Under the pieces are notes generated by a model. It had not been told where the DNA came from. It worked only from the letters and a program-made list of their open reading frames with translations, and did no database searches. This document shows, piece after piece, positions 1 through 12,978 of a DNA stretch of 64,000 nucleotides; within the stretch, counting starts at the first letter, position 1; each line of letters starts with the position of its first letter. The stretch lies in assembly GCF_009905375.1 (NCBI RefSeq), contig NW_027417068.1, forward strand, positions 62,001 to 126,000. Reading direction: 5' to 3'. The translations under genes and the position numbers were made by a program. The DNA is from Apium graveolens. Taxonomy: Eukaryota > Streptophyta > Magnoliopsida > Apiales > Apiaceae.

Positions 1-956
1 CTTTGGCTTCGATACGAGATTCGGTAAACACAGGCTGGGAGATAGTGTCCAAAAACTGTAATTTTAGGCTTCTTGCACCAGCAGGTTGTATCTCTTCACT
101 TGAGTTACTAAAAACAAAAACGAGTACATGATGCATTTAATAAGTGTACAATAAAGAGAAGTCTGCCTTCTGCGGAAAAATTCATGGGTTTCTTGATACC
201 CTATCCCTTACCTCTCCATGTTAGTCGTGTACTTTTGCAAGGCCAACTCAAATTCTTCTTTAACCTGTACCCCAGCAGTCACATCAGCCAGTTATCAGTA
301 ACAATTTAGACAATTATTGAAGCTAGTAAGCGTAAGACTAAAAATCAGAAAGGAACAACCAGAAACAGTTACAGAGTATATGGCTACAATGACAAATATA
401 TGATCTTAAGAAAGACTTAAATTACAAGTGATCCATGATATAAACCTTCAAGGAGTTCACTGCAACCTATAGTTCATGCAAACAACACACTGGAAAGATC
501 TAGAGTGTATCTCAGTTGCAATTCAGAATGAGTATGTGTGGTGTGCACTTACAACTCTGCGAATCAAAGGCTCCAGAACTGGCCCCATAAATTGCTGAAG
601 AGCTCGCAACTTCATCACCTCCAGCACCACACTATAACAAGAAACAAAGAGTTGGGACAAAAAAAATTTCAACAGCAAACCAAATGACAAAATAGTGTGC
701 AATCATTTCAGGTTACAAACATTTACTATCAAGAACTTCAATTACATTCCTTATTGACAAATGATACATGCTTACACATATAAAGCACAAACAAATAAAG
801 AATCAGATATAGAAGAAAGAAGAAACGTAATATTTCATATAGAGCAAGTGTCATGACTCACTTTTGAAGACGCTGCTTACTGCCATCAGAGGTAAAATCC
901 TCCTCTGCTTTAGGTCTACCATCATCTTCTCTCTGCCGTTTCTTTGACATTACCAT
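1..956 (-). CDS. CBP60: CBP60-family calmodulin-binding protein, 5' part (gene runs off the left edge)
   Basis: Four exons are visible: 862-950 (ATG at 950, or an in-frame ATG at 956), 553-631, 212-264 and 1-107, with GT..AG introns in consistent phase. The start reads MSKKRQREDDGR, followed by VVLEVMKLRALQQFMGPVLE, then VKEEFELALQKYTTNMER, and a serine-rich stretch leading to RSLKLQFLDTISQPVF. This is the conserved N-terminus of plant CBP60 proteins, nuclear calmodulin-binding DNA-binding regulators of immune and developmental genes; the phrase ending QPVFTESRIEAK begins the conserved central domain. The DNA-binding and calmodulin-binding parts lie outside the window, so the subclass (CBP60a, b-d or g/SARD1-like) cannot be fixed. 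The upstream ATG adds only Met-Val and the choice is open. Confidence 0.88.
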
Positions 957-3883
957 ATGTTCTCAAGATTGCCTAAATGACTTGTTTAATTTTTTCAAAA
1001 TAGATTTGCGGGGACGCAAGTTGTGTACAAATATGCAAGACCAAAGAAAATGCAATGCAACATCTAAAGAAGATTTATACATACAGAGAGAGAGATGGTC
1101 AGATGGAATAATTTGAAAGCAATGGTAGTGAACTGAGTACATGACTGAATGTATTATATAGAGGGGAGGAGGATGAAAGGGATAAATAAAAAAGGTGTGC
1201 TGCCTGTAATAAATGAGCAAGGTACAAAAGCAGGCATTAAATTATGAAACTCCAATGTAGATTATGTGCCTGCATTTGTAATCTTCTTGAACAAAACTGA
1301 TTCACGAAGCTTCCCATCTTCTTTTTCTTCATGTTTATCTCATGATCATTAATGCACTACTCTGTGGTGACGCCATTGTTAGAGATTAAAATTTGAGCAG
1401 CTCTGATATAGCCCGAAAACTTCTGGTTAGTCTCAGACTTCTGCAACTTCCTGAGAGTTGTTAATTTTTCCGATATGTTTCGTGTACTTCCGGCCGCATT
1501 TAAATTATTTCATGTCAAATTATGGGATACGTAAAAGAGATTAATATGCATCAAAATATTTTGTTTCTTAAATTACTAATTTTAGCATTGTTATGCGTAA
1601 AACATATTAATACATGAAAAATAAGTTTTCATAGTTTAACATCATCCAAAATTTCATGTAAATTAAAATTAGATGATTTTGTGCAGAAGACTAATCTTTT
1701 CCGTAGCTCACAAAAAGATAGGCATCTTTTGTTGATTATTCGATCACGATCACAATTTAAATACAATCATAAAATTTATTTGCAATGCATGTTATGAGAA
1801 ATTAAACACCATTATCAGTAGAGCTCTAAAAGCAGAGTATCCAAGTATCATGCTTGACTGCTTATTGATGCTGATGCAAAGATTCATGGTGTCCCTATGA
1901 ATGCTTGAAATACTAGTACATTCCTGTTGGATCAGAGCATAATATAGGATCAAATCTAGCCAGGATGATTGCCTTGTATTTTTTATAAAAAAAAATTGTC
2001 AAGGCCAGGGAGTAGAATAGACTAAACGTCGATACCTGTCAATCTTACCACAATTATTCTTCTCGCAATCATTTAAAAAGTTAATAAAATCGTGATATAC
2101 CAACAAAAGAAAAGCTCTGAAATCTTGATCAAGTTCTAATCGAGCCAAACTCCAATTGAATGTATGTTGAACGAGATCAATTCAAACACATTCATATGTC
2201 CGAATCTAACTCACACCCAAAACCAAATTCCATATATTCTTAATGAGCCATACTCCAGCACAATAATTTGTTGGGATAACAAAGTTAAAATTGAAATAAG
2301 AAAAAGAAAAGGTAGAGAAACGAAACAAGCCCTTTAAGTAGGTTAATATCCAACTGTACAAACTACTAGACAAATGGCCCCGAAGAAAAAACTAAGCTAT
2401 TAACATATTAAGACTCTACATACTCAACAAGATTACTCAGTTCAGTTGAACAATACTAACAATAACAAACCATGAATTACAATATGCCCACCATCACGGA
2501 AGCTTCCTCCTGATAAATAAACGCAATATACTATCACATATATTCTAATTGTAAATTTGCTTTTTTCTTGATTCAACCAATTCATTTACTAACATGTTGT
2601 CACTTTTGATAAGTCATGACGGCACACAGCAGAAAATCTGTCATCCTAGGTGCAGTAATAGATAAGGATGCTAATAAGCTCAACTTATTATGTATGCTAT
2701 ATATATAGTCCTAAAATTATCGATATGACCATTCAAAAATATCTCCTGCCTAATGTTACACTTCGTAGATGTATCTTTTCAAATTATTTAACTAGTAACT
2801 ATTCTCTATGTTACAAAACTATAAAAGTCTAAATATTTTTTTTAAACAACGATAATCTTTAGAAATATAAAATGATGGGATCCGACAAAAAAAACTGATG
2901 GGAGGAAGAAACAAGTAGAACTATACGGTGTTGAAGAATAACTAATAGATAAAGGTGTTAATTTAGCTCCAAAGTCTACCATTCCACCTTCATATCTCAG
3001 GTGTAGCAGATTCTGTCCATAATGTGCTACATCAGAGGTTAATTGGTAATATGTGGAGCATTTATACATTATCTAAATACATAAGTATCACATTCAATAT
3101 AATAGCTAATATAAAATATGAATCACTTGTGAAGCTTAACACGTGAGATTACAGACCAGAATAACATAGAATGTGTATTTCCCGCCAAAGTTGGTGTCGA
3201 AATAAGCTTAGGCTTTCTATTGGTTCTCTATAAGAACTGCACATCTCATGAATACCATATATTAATTTACTTTGTATCTAAATTTTGATACAGAAGCTGG
3301 GTCACCTTAAAACTTAAAGATGAAATACCAACTACCAGTAGATAAAGTTGCTAGCACGTTCATTATGCACATATAAGCACATCTTTCAAGCCATTTTCCC
3401 CACTTAAACCTTGACCTAACAGTTTCTACCTTTCAAAAGCTACAAAACATCCAAATACGACTCAATGAATCATGTTTTTGTTGACATTTTGGGACAAGAA
3501 ACCAGAAGATTTCTGAAGGATCATTTATCACAAAGGCGGATCGATCACCACAAGTTTTTCTCGAACCCAGTCCATAACATGTTTTTTTACTTGTATATAG
3601 AACACTGAAGTGACTGAAAAAGTCAATTTATAATGATCGACAAGGAATAATGCATTGTGGATGCTGGATTATCGGATAAGATGGTATTGATAATTATGAG
3701 TAACAGTTTACTATCATATAAAAGCGGATAATAAACATTGACTTGGCAAATGTCGAGTTCATTCACACTTCCAGAATTCTCTTGCTTGATTGTTAACCTA
3801 TGACATACCCAACTATAAACAGCACCGAATTCATGTTAGTAACTAAGTCAACATCTGAGAATATCATGTCTAAAATGATCAAT
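957..3883. other. Intergenic, no gene recognised
   Basis: AT-rich sequence between two minus-strand genes. It must hold the 5' UTR and promoter of the CBP60 gene (957 upward) and the 3' UTR of the DNA glycosylase gene. Short open frames here (for example 963-1220 and 2842-3069) show no family resemblance. I see no clear repeat or RNA gene. Confidence 0.5.
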
Positions 3884-6843
3884 TTATATATAATTCAATA
3901 AAGGGCATGAGTCTGATTCATTCTTCTCCTGATTACTCCGTTTACTGGTGCATTTTTTACAGATCTTACCATGGGTGAACAAGAGACAGTTCAGATCAAA
4001 TTTTAGTTCATCTGGAATCCGCTGATTTAGATGAAGATATGTCTTTTTTGTATCAGCTACAGATGGTACCCAACCAATAGCCTTTGCAATCTGTAGAACC
4101 TGCATTAGGTGTTCCCTGGTCAGTACTCATCAATCTGTTAAATTCCTTGGACAAAAAACTGCACATACATGTGTGTCAACTGGGAAATCATCTCGCTGAA
4201 GGTTAAACATCAAAACACATGCCACCTGAAAAACATTTTAGCCATAAAATTAAAGGAACAGAAAGGGCCACATAATTTTTAAAAGGATATTACTATTTAC
4301 TGAACAAATATGTGCAAAACGACTACAAAGTGACCTCAATGTTGTAAGCATATTTCAAATTATTACATAGTAGAATTCCAGGAGATTCTATACTAGGACT
4401 CGCAATGTTTGGGCAATAGAAATCACAGAAAAGAATGCATGGGACCGAGGGAGGCAAAAAAAAGCATTTCTTGGCAGAATGTTTTCCTTATTAAACGTTC
4501 ACATGCATAATGGTAGTACTTCCTTTATGCCTGAGAGAGATATGTGAATCTTCAAGCATGTCAGGCAAATTTAGCACAGTACTATTTGAACATAGATTCA
4601 TAAAGTAGGTGCACAAATGGCCATAATGAGAGAAAACATAACTGCTAATACAAGTGTCCAGCTCTTTAACCTCTACCTACAGGACAATAACAGTTCCTTC
4701 TGGTTCTCTAATATATACCTAATTTTAATAGTAATCAAGCAGAATGAGGAAGGTTGTCAGAAAAGGTACATGTAACTTATTAGCTCTTATAAAGACACTT
4801 ATTAGCAGGGTCAAAAAACCATAAAGCTGAACACAAGTTTGATTTCTGCTCAATCTCCTAATTTTTATATAAGATTTACAATTTTGTGAGTAACACTAAA
4901 ATTAGGATACAAATTATAAAAGAATCACATCAAACTGTCTAGGTGGTACCATGCTAGCGGGAGTTTAGGGAAACTGGAGCTGTAAGAGTGGAACGTAGGA
5001 TATTACCCAATGATCATTACTCGATACTGGCATATGAGAGTGATCGTAAAAGTATGCAAATTTTGTTTGATCAGGTAGTGTGTTACCACATTTTCTCATT
5101 TTCCCAACAAAAATTTTGAGCTGAAACTTTATTTGAGATTAAAAGGCTAACTTTGGGGTGTGAATTAATTTTCCCTGCAGTTCAAAATTTTAAGTTCTCA
5201 TTTATTATCCTAAGAATTCTGCTAAAAGTTGTCCTCGATAATATTCTCAATCAATTTTGTAACAATGCATATCCTCAAATTAACATGTATCTGCATTATC
5301 ATATATGAAGCTGTTCCAAGTTCCAGTACTGATTAACCAAAGAGGTGATCAACAAAAATCATTTCTAGGACCACTTTAGATTGAACAACTCTAGATTTTT
5401 TTCTTTACATATTTTAACTGGAAAACAATTTATTATTTGTAGATAAATTGATTCACTCTACATTATATATACACTGTTTTTAAACCAAATGATGCCATCA
5501 TCTTAAGTTTCATACAGGCTAACACGATATTAAGGTAATTGTTATCCAACTATAGAGAGGCATAGGAGTCGAAATACAGTGCTAAGTTTGAATACCGTTT
5601 TCGGGCCAATTCCTTTAAATTGAGAGAGCTCCTTCTTAATTTCATCAACTGACAAGTCTCTCAGATACTCCAAGCATAATTTTCCTTTTTTCTCATGCAA
5701 ACAATTCAAAAGATTCTTGATGCATGCTGCTTTTGTAGGAGCTAATCCACCGCATCTTATAGCATCTTCTATATGCTTCATCTCAGCATCAACAACCTTA
5801 GGCATTAAAAAAAGTCAATAAGCCACATCCAGTACGTTGTTTACTAAACAAAGCAAAAACATAAAAGAGTAATTATTACTTTCAATATATGGTAGTGTTG
5901 TCATGAGTCGGACCTTAATACATTTTTACTTTCAATAACTTTCAAATGTTCTCTCTAGAGCACAAGCCTATATTCTAATATGGATCGTATAACATAAAGA
6001 TAATAATAGTTGTAGCAATAGTAGCACCTTCACATAATGTGCAACACGTGATACGCACTGGAGCAACACACAACACACAAGTACACAACAGGCCGAGCAC
6101 AATGCTTGAGGTTAAAAGAATAGTCACGTGGAGCCTGCTTGCTGGATCAGCCGTCGTTGGTAATATCAAATATGTTTTGTATTTGGACATCTCTTAAAAT
6201 TATGATGTTTTGGAAATTCTTTTCGCAAAATTGTGGTACTTAAGGTCCTATAACCTCTATCACTCTCACATTTTAATTAATTTTCTTAGAATGCATCAAT
6301 ATCTGAACTGAACATATACCTCTGCTACTAACAACTAACAAAACATGGTTAATTTGGTTCCAAAAGTAACGAAAAAAATACGAAATTTATAATCTTACAT
6401 ACTAGCTTAAAAAATATTACCCAAAAACCAATTGAGCTAAAACAGATTAAAATAACACTTAATTAAAATAAGTAAGAGAGAGAAAAAGAGCTTACATTTT
6501 GCCAAGTGGGATACAAAGATTTGAGAGAAGCAAAGGCCTTTCTAGAGTTAATATCAGTTGTGTTCTGCGAGAGTATTGTGCTCACTAACCCATCTAACAC
6601 GCTTTCTTTTTCTTCGCCGGAGTTTTCACCGGTGAGTGCTTCTGGTTTCGCCGGAGTTTTATTACGTTGGTATTTAACGAATTCTTGAGGGAAGCCATGG
6701 AGAGTTAAGAGGTCGTCTCTCACGGCCCGGCATTCTTCTGGACTGGGTCGTGGGTGATCCGGGTATGGGTTATGGGGTTTGATCGGCGCCGATGGCCGGA
6801 CGGCGATCTCGCTCTGTTTTCTTTTGCTCCCTCGTTTCTGCAT
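3884..6843 (-). CDS. HhH-GPD base-excision DNA repair glycosylase (At3g47830-like, endonuclease III superfamily)
   Basis: Four coding exons: 6496-6843, 5596-5796, 4169-4225 and 3884-4099, all with GT..AG junctions. Exon lengths 348, 201, 57 and 216 are all multiples of three and give a 273-residue protein. The N-terminus is basic and proline-rich. The HhH-GPD fold starts near residue 80 (LDGLVSTILSQNTTDINS). The hairpin KGIGPKT carries the lysine used by bifunctional glycosylase/AP lyases, and FPVDTH carries the catalytic aspartate. The last exon encodes a cysteine-rich tail (HGKICKKC...SCPL) that looks like a degenerate endonuclease III iron-sulfur loop with altered spacing. The inferred role is removal of damaged bases in nuclear DNA; substrates for this plant subfamily are not evident from sequence. 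Introns 2 (1.4 kb, 4226-5595) and 1 (0.7 kb) are AT-rich with no recognisable insert. Confidence 0.9.
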
Positions 6844-7476
6844 TTTTTTTACTGGGCTTTTTAGTTGGGCTGTTAGGTTTAGACTCGGTGTGTTTGATTG
6901 ATATTGACCAGCAGAGTTTAACTGTTTCGAAAATTATCTTTTTGTATTATTTATTTTGAAATACTACTCTAGGAAATTATTTCAAAATTAGCATCTTCAT
7001 CTTCAGACCAAAATAATTATTTCTTAAAGCTAATATTTATTAGCTTTCATTTGAATAAATAACAATTTTGGCCTAAAAAATTAACTTCGGGGCCTAAGAT
7101 TAATTGTATATACTTTCAACTTTATAGGAAAAGAAAACAATTATAATTTGTTAGGTTTAAAAAATATATATTTTGTTATTTTTTTGAACTTTTTTCCAAT
7201 TTATGATAATTCTCTATTGATAGAACTGGTAAAACTCTATGATCTATTCTACTTGCCTTTTCATGATCGAGTAAACAATAAATTTTTCTAGTACATAATT
7301 TTAATGTCCTAGTACTTTAAAATTGAAAATGGTTAAACTTCGATTTTCGAGTACCGAATTTTAAAAACCTATGATTCGTTTTTATTTATTAATCAATAAT
7401 AAATTACTAAAGAAATTAATGTGTTTATCTAGTTAATTAGTTAACTAAAACAAATAGTACCCGGTTAATTAATTAA
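6844..7476. other. Intergenic, glycosylase promoter side
   Basis: AT-rich. It holds the upstream region of the DNA glycosylase gene (which reads leftward). Nothing else recognised. Confidence 0.4.
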
Positions 7477-8203
7477 GGGTAGTAATTTATGCACACCCCA
7501 AATTTATTTATGCGCACCCCGATTTATTTTAAGACCAAAATCTTTTTTTTTGTTTATGCTCATATTCCACGTATAAATATTTTATTTTAATACAATGTAT
7601 GAATTGATTGTGGATGATAATATTGGTTTTTTCAGTATCCTTACATAATATGTTCGAAATTTCTGAAATTGTTATCAGTATCTTCATTCAATTTTTTTCA
7701 CTATCTTTTCTTTTTCTTTTTGGTGATTTTGATATGGACTGTTTGATTTATACACACCCAAAATATATTTATACACATCTAAATTTATTTTCAACAATCT
7801 TCACGTGTTAAACTTGATTGTGTGCCATATATTAATCTCCCTTCTGTAAATATTTTTAAATAATAAAAATATTATCCCTTTCGAAAGTCAATTTCAATTA
7901 ATTCGCAGCTCTAAAAAAAGTGAGCCATTTTGATCAATTTTACAAGATGTTCCATGAACATGTGTATTTTTATTTTATTGTATAATTATAAAAGTTTATG
8001 TTTATAATAATAAACAACAAATAAAAAATAATTTATTAAACATTAGTTTGGTTACTTGTTAGAAAAATAAAACAGGAGATGAATTAGGAAATGAACAATT
8101 GATTATTAGAATAATAAAATTAAGGAGGCATAGAGGGTATTTTAGTCAAAGTGAATAAAAAAGGTGTGCATAAATAAGTTTTAGGATGCATAAATCAGCA
8201 CCC
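7477..8203. mobile_element. Non-autonomous Mutator-like element (long-TIR MITE)
   Basis: The ends form a long inverted repeat. The left end reads GGGTAGTAATTTATGCACAC and continues with AAATTTATTTATGCGCACC. The reverse complement of the right end reads GGGTGCTGATTTATGCATCC and continues with AACTTATTTATGCACACC. Both ends abut TTAATTAA, an 8-bp candidate target duplication (low complexity, so possibly 8-9 bp). The interior is AT-rich and repeats the same CACACCC...ATTTAT theme around 7750. No transposase frame. Long TIRs with an 8-9 bp TSD point to a MULE-type MITE; hAT is the alternative. Confidence 0.7.
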
Positions 8204-8306
8204 TTAATTAATAATATATACAACTTTCAGCAAAAAATAAGAGCCTAGAAACTAAAAATCTAACCCCAATAATTTATCTACCAACACAGAACTCGGTTGA
8301 GTTGGC

Positions 8307-9800
8307 TCATAAACTTCCCCCCCAACTCGGTCCAATTTCCATAACTCGTTCCCAATCGACCTCCTGCTCAGCTTCCCTCCCTCTCAAAACACTCAACATC
8401 ACCCTCACCTTCTCTCTCCCGAGTTGGCTCACTTTCTTATTCAAAACCTCACTCAAAACCTCCCCAGCCCCACACTGTAAAGCTAAACCCCTAAACCTCA
8501 TATTCCCCTGACTCAGTGAGTACAATGCCGCCAAACAATTCTCCCGAGTCGACTCAGAGTCAACTCTCCTCAACATCATCACTAAACTCGTCACCGCATT
8601 GTGATGCAACATAATTGACTTCCCCTCCACACACCTGGCCATATTACACAGCACGAGTAAAATTCGGTCCGCCACGTCATCATTCTCTAACAAACTTAAC
8701 AGAATTGTAACTGCTCCGAGTTTAATCATCTTAACTCGGTTACTCTGTATCAACGAGAGGTTGTACAGCGCCAACGCCGAGTCATTCCGAGTTCGCTCAC
8801 TCTCCGACCTCAGCGCGTGTAACAACGGCTCCAACGCGCCGAGAACTCCAATCGCCGTCCGATTGTCATCTTCCACCGCTAAACTGAACAAAGCGCCGGC
8901 TGCGTGTTCCTGCGCTTCGTAAAAACCACCTTTCAAAACGTCGATCAACGGCGGCACAATCCCCGACCGTACGATCTTCACTTTATTAACTTTCTCTAAC
9001 GATAAATTAACTATCGCCGCGGCGGCGTTCGTTTGAACGCCGTCGAACTTCGAGAACAGCGCCAATCGCACCGCTAAAAGCAGCGGTTGCGTGCACATGG
9101 AAACCCTAGCTTCCTCGTTGATCCTCGTGATCTCTCTCAGCTTAATCAACGCATTTTTATGATCCATCACATCAAAGCTTCTCAACTTGCGCAAAATCAA
9201 ACTCGCCTCTTCTTCTTCCGATGAAGAATTCGCGTTCGAAACCTCAACCGTCTCATCATACAAAACCTCAACCGAATTAATCGACGACGATGACGTCACC
9301 GTGACGTTCGCAATCACAGACTCGTCCGAGCTACACGAATAAGAACTGCTCACATTCCGATTCGTTAAATTCGTAAAACTCGGCGCGTGAGGCACACTCG
9401 CCGGAGTGCTCGCGTGGTGATTTGAAGAGGAGTCTATGAGTGTACGGACTTTGTTTTGTAGCGAGTAATAATCAGGTGCGGCAGGGGGTTCAATACCTAC
9501 GGTGTGGCACCATGTAATAATGGTGGATTTGAGGGCTAAATTGGGAATTAAAGCTTTGAAATCGGGAAAAGAGCCGTCGGGGAGAGAGGGAGAGAAGGAG
9601 AGGTCACGGCAGACTTGAGCGGAGGTGCGTTCATAAGTCTGACCCGAAGAGATGACAACCGGGTCAAACATTAGTGACCCGGAAATGGGGCAAATGAACT
9701 CTTTTGGCGGGTCTTTGGGTCGGGTTTTGGGGGATGAGGAAGGAGACGAGGGTAGTTTGGGAAGAAATGATTTCCATCTGTGTTTTGAGTTTCCGCCCAT
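8307..9800 (-). CDS. U-box and ARM-repeat E3 ubiquitin ligase (PUB38/39/40 type)
   Basis: A single uninterrupted frame of 497 residues. The start MGGNSKHRWKSFLPK matches the basic N-terminus of the family. The U-box spans about residues 32-108: EFICPISGSLMFDPVV, then SGQTYERTS, then an extended loop (CRDLSFSPSLPDGSFPDF) and PNLALKSTIITWC. The longer loop is typical of the PUB38/39/40 group. A serine-rich linker (about 120-200) includes an acidic run. ARM repeats fill about 205-470 (for example TNAAAAIVNLSL, EHAAGALFSLAV, NDSALALYNLSL). Inferred role: substrate-recruiting E3 ligase with E2 binding through the U-box. The gene is markedly more GC-rich than its surroundings and intronless, both usual for this family. 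A TATATAAA lies only about 10 bp before the ATG; a second TATA-like motif is further upstream, so the transcription start is uncertain. Confidence 0.93.
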   Translation of the reverse strand: MGGNSKHRWKSFLPKLPSSPSSSPKTRPKDPPKEFICPISGSLMFDPVVISSGQTYERTSAQVCRDLSFSPSLPDGSFPDFKALIPNLALKSTIITWCHTVGIEPPAAPDYYSLQNKVRTLIDSSSNHHASTPASVPHAPSFTNLTNRNVSSSYSCSSDESVIANVTVTSSSSINSVEVLYDETVEVSNANSSSEEEEASLILRKLRSFDVMDHKNALIKLREITRINEEARVSMCTQPLLLAVRLALFSKFDGVQTNAAAAIVNLSLEKVNKVKIVRSGIVPPLIDVLKGGFYEAQEHAAGALFSLAVEDDNRTAIGVLGALEPLLHALRSESERTRNDSALALYNLSLIQSNRVKMIKLGAVTILLSLLENDDVADRILLVLCNMARCVEGKSIMLHHNAVTSLVMMLRRVDSESTRENCLAALYSLSQGNMRFRGLALQCGAGEVLSEVLNKKVSQLGREKVRVMLSVLRGREAEQEVDWERVMEIGPSWGGSL

Positions 9801-10269
9801 TTATATATACATACAGTGGTGGTGTATGTATAAGTGGGGAGTGTAGAGGTGTGAAATATGTAATGGTGAATCTAGTATAGGAAGATTTGGATATACGAAA
9901 GGGTGGTGTGGTGGAATGGAAGTAATTTAACTGAGAAGAGGAGATGGAGGTGACTCGGAGTGTAGCAGAAAAGGCGGCTGATTTATATTAGAAAAAAATA
10001 ATAAAAATAACTGATTTTTTTAAAAAATACGTAATTAATATAGTTTTTAAAAAATGTGGCGGATTTTAGTTGATTAAGTGCTTCAATCAAATTTTTATAA
10101 GATACTCCCATAACATTTAGTTATTTTATATATTACAGTTGGATATTTAATATATTAGTTACTTTACTTACAATTGTGTATTTTATATATACTGAATAAT
10201 TAACTGATAGTTGCGTATCCCATATGTTAAAGTTGACTAATTTTTCAAAAAAAGGTCATTTTATTAATT
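9801..10269. other. Upstream region of the U-box gene
   Basis: Contains the 5' UTR and promoter of the leftward U-box gene, then AT-rich DNA. No gene recognised. Confidence 0.4.
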
Positions 10270-10488
10270 ATATTGGCTTACTTGTTTAAAGAGAAGATAA
10301 TTATTTTATTGCTAATATATTTGAATCTTACGGGAGGAAAATTTATGATTATTACTCCTCTGAAACAGAGTGTGCTTAAATGTGATTTATTTTGATTCAC
10401 GTGGTGTGCAGAATATTGCGTGAGCCCGTGGAGTTTACCAAATGCGCACCCGAAGTATAGCGGTTGCGGGTTAGCCATGATAAAAAAA
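10270..10488 (+). mobile_element. tRNA-derived SINE, old copy
   Basis: Shares its body with the SINE at 32252-32477 (opposite strand). Common blocks are TTTATGATTAT, TTGCGTGAGCCCGT, GCGCACCCGAA and GCGG(T/C)T(G/A)CG(G/A)GTTA. The A-box region reads TTGGCTTACTTGTTTAA (copy 2: TTGGCTCAGTTGGTTAA) and the B-box region ATTTGAATCTTAC is decayed from GGTTCGAATCC. It ends in an A-rich tail after 10480. No clear target duplication remains. Coding potential on the other strand here is a by-product. Confidence 0.75.
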
Positions 10489-12335
10489 TTGACTAAAATT
10501 GTCCTACACCCTTATATTATAGAACTTTTGATTATTATTTTTTGGTAATAATTATAATTTTACATTAAATAAAATATTAAAATTAAGATTTTGAGGGACT
10601 CCACTAATCATTTCATATTTGTTAAATATATAACATGTTTTTCATTTCCGTTTTAAAAATCCCTGAATTTAACTGATTATTTTTTTATAAGTTGTTTCAC
10701 TGATTCGATTTTCGAAATCCGATAAATTTTTATAATTTTTACTTTGTCCAAGCATACATAATAATTTATTTGAGTTATTCACTTAAAACATGAATAATTA
10801 TAAAATTTATGATTTTATATATATATATATATATATACATTTTTGTTATTTAATAACTAATATAATTATAATAATATTTGAATATTAAAATTTATCTAAT
10901 TTTTACATCGATTAATTCCCAATTATAAATTAATCCTAAAATAATATCTCAACCAAGGGGTTTCTAGTCCCAATTTTTAAAACACCATTCATTTGAGATT
11001 AATTGATGTTCCAGTATAATGAAGTATGTTATGGATTTTATCTTATGGTTAGATCATAGATTAGTAGTGTCTGTCCTAATCTTTCACGGCATACCTGGAT
11101 TCCATTTTCTTCTGTGACTTTGCCGTGGGTATCATTTGATATTTATTCACATTTATTTTTAATATATTTCTCATTAATAAAACAATTTTTTTCTGGCTAG
11201 TGCAGTATTCGAAATTCAAATTCATGTTGGATTAATCATCTCGTTAATAATTTGTAGTCTAAATAATTTGTATTAAAACCGGCCAATCAACTTGAATAAC
11301 TATTTTACGGTGCACATAAACTTATTCCTATTTCTTCCTAATAAAAGAAGATGTCAACAAACATATCAAAAGAACATGACTAAATTTACTTGATTAGTTA
11401 AAGCAGTTAATAAAATAATAAAGTTTGGCTTGGAGATTTTCAGCATAGTACAAAAATGAAAAGTTGGGGGAAAAGGTAAACAGCAACGAAAAATGAGTTT
11501 GGATTGTATTATAAGAAAATAATACATGCTAAAGAGAGTCCACTTAGTTACACTTTTCGGTTAGTAGCGAGTAACAAAACGTTAATAAATTGGACACTAC
11601 AATTATCTTTTGTATAAAGGTCCTCATAATTGAGTGTACATGATTGTCTAGATAACAATTTGATAGTAATATTTTCACTGATTGTTTAGTTATCTGGCCA
11701 TTGCTTATTACTTTTACAATTGGTATACGCATTCGCATATGATTTTAGGTAGGTGAGACAAAAACCGAATATAAAAATCGAACTGAACCAAAATATTATA
11801 TTGTTTAAAAAATTGTAAAATTGATTTGGTTATAATTTTGAATTTTAGAAATCTCATTTTTTGGTTTTGAGTTTATTTTTTCATCCTAAATCAAACCGAA
11901 CCAAAACCCCCCCAAATTAATTTTATTTTTTTTGAAAACAATAGTTAGTATCATATTTTTGTACTAATGATTAAAAATTGGTGTTTTCTTATAAATATTT
12001 AATTTGCTACAAAACCATATTAAAAAACCATATTAAATTATTTGCCAGATGTGTCACTTATAATTTATGAGTTGTATATATGTTACAAATGTGTAAAGTC
12101 TTGAAAAAAAGAAAGATGAATTTGTCGTAACGTTAAAACTTGAGTATCAGTCCATCACCATTCACAGAGCTTACCGACTTGTATGTTGGATCTTATGTTT
12201 GGTTCACGGGCCGACAATTTCAATATGTGGAACTACATTTTGCCCTACAAAAATTAGTGTTGTCAATTTACAGCCCAATTGAGGGAGGGGGAAAAGGACC
12301 AAATATACCCGAAATATACCGGAGACCAGTTAGAC
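10489..12335. other. Intergenic AT-rich DNA
   Basis: Contains a short TA microsatellite (about 10816-10838) and, at 11750-11920, an AACCGAA/TTGGTTT-rich stretch resembling the subterminal parts of the hAT-like elements nearby, without readable ends. No gene recognised. Confidence 0.4.
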
Positions 12336-12912
12336 TAGGGATGTTCATGGGTTTCTCAACCCGATCAAACCGACTCAACCCAACCCTTCTTTATATAAAT
12401 TAAATCGTTTTAAAAAAACCCGATTTATGGTGGGGTTAAAAAAATTCAAACCGTATTAAATTAAATGAATTGGGTACGGGTTCAAGATTTTTTCGGCCAA
12501 CCCCACCTAACTCGATTTAACTTAAACCTTGTTAGGTAATTTAAATATAATTTATATATTATATGCAATTGTACATTATACAATATAAATATTTTCATTT
12601 ATAATTATATTTCGTGTATGTGTATATGATTCACGACATGATATACTTTACTAAAATTTTAATTTAATCAGATTTAAAGAATAGTACTATAATCGTAAGT
12701 TCTACTATTCGAAATTAACAATTATATATGCTATTAAAACCTTTTTTATATAATCATTCAATCGGTTCAAACCAACCCAACTGATGTATGACGGGTAGGG
12801 TTGGTTACGATTTTATATTTTACAGGTTATGTCAAAAAAATTTAAACCGATATAATTGGGCTGGGTTGTAAAAACACCTCCAGCCCGACCAACCCGATCC
12901 ATGAACACCCCT
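12336..12912. mobile_element. hAT-like non-autonomous element
   Basis: Left end TAGGGATGTTCATGG; reverse complement of the right end AGGGGTGTTCATGG. The flanks AGTTAGAC (12328-12335) and AATTAGAT (12913-12920) agree at 6 of 8 positions, as an aged 8-bp target duplication would. Subterminal DNA is rich in CCCAACC/GGTTGG motifs. No transposase. Confidence 0.65.
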
Positions 12913-12978
12913 AATTAGATCCCGGCAGGGAGCACAATCCGGTCTCTTTAATCAATTTCTTTCGTTTACATTAGTGAG

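Noticed and set aside
6463..6495. Read-through of the glycosylase first exon to a stop at 6463
   Set aside because: A good GT donor at 6494-6495 in phase with the next exon gives the conserved protein; the extension after it has no homology.
8302..8511. Open frame on the plus strand opposite the U-box gene
   Set aside because: Shadow of the U-box coding sequence; no family resemblance.
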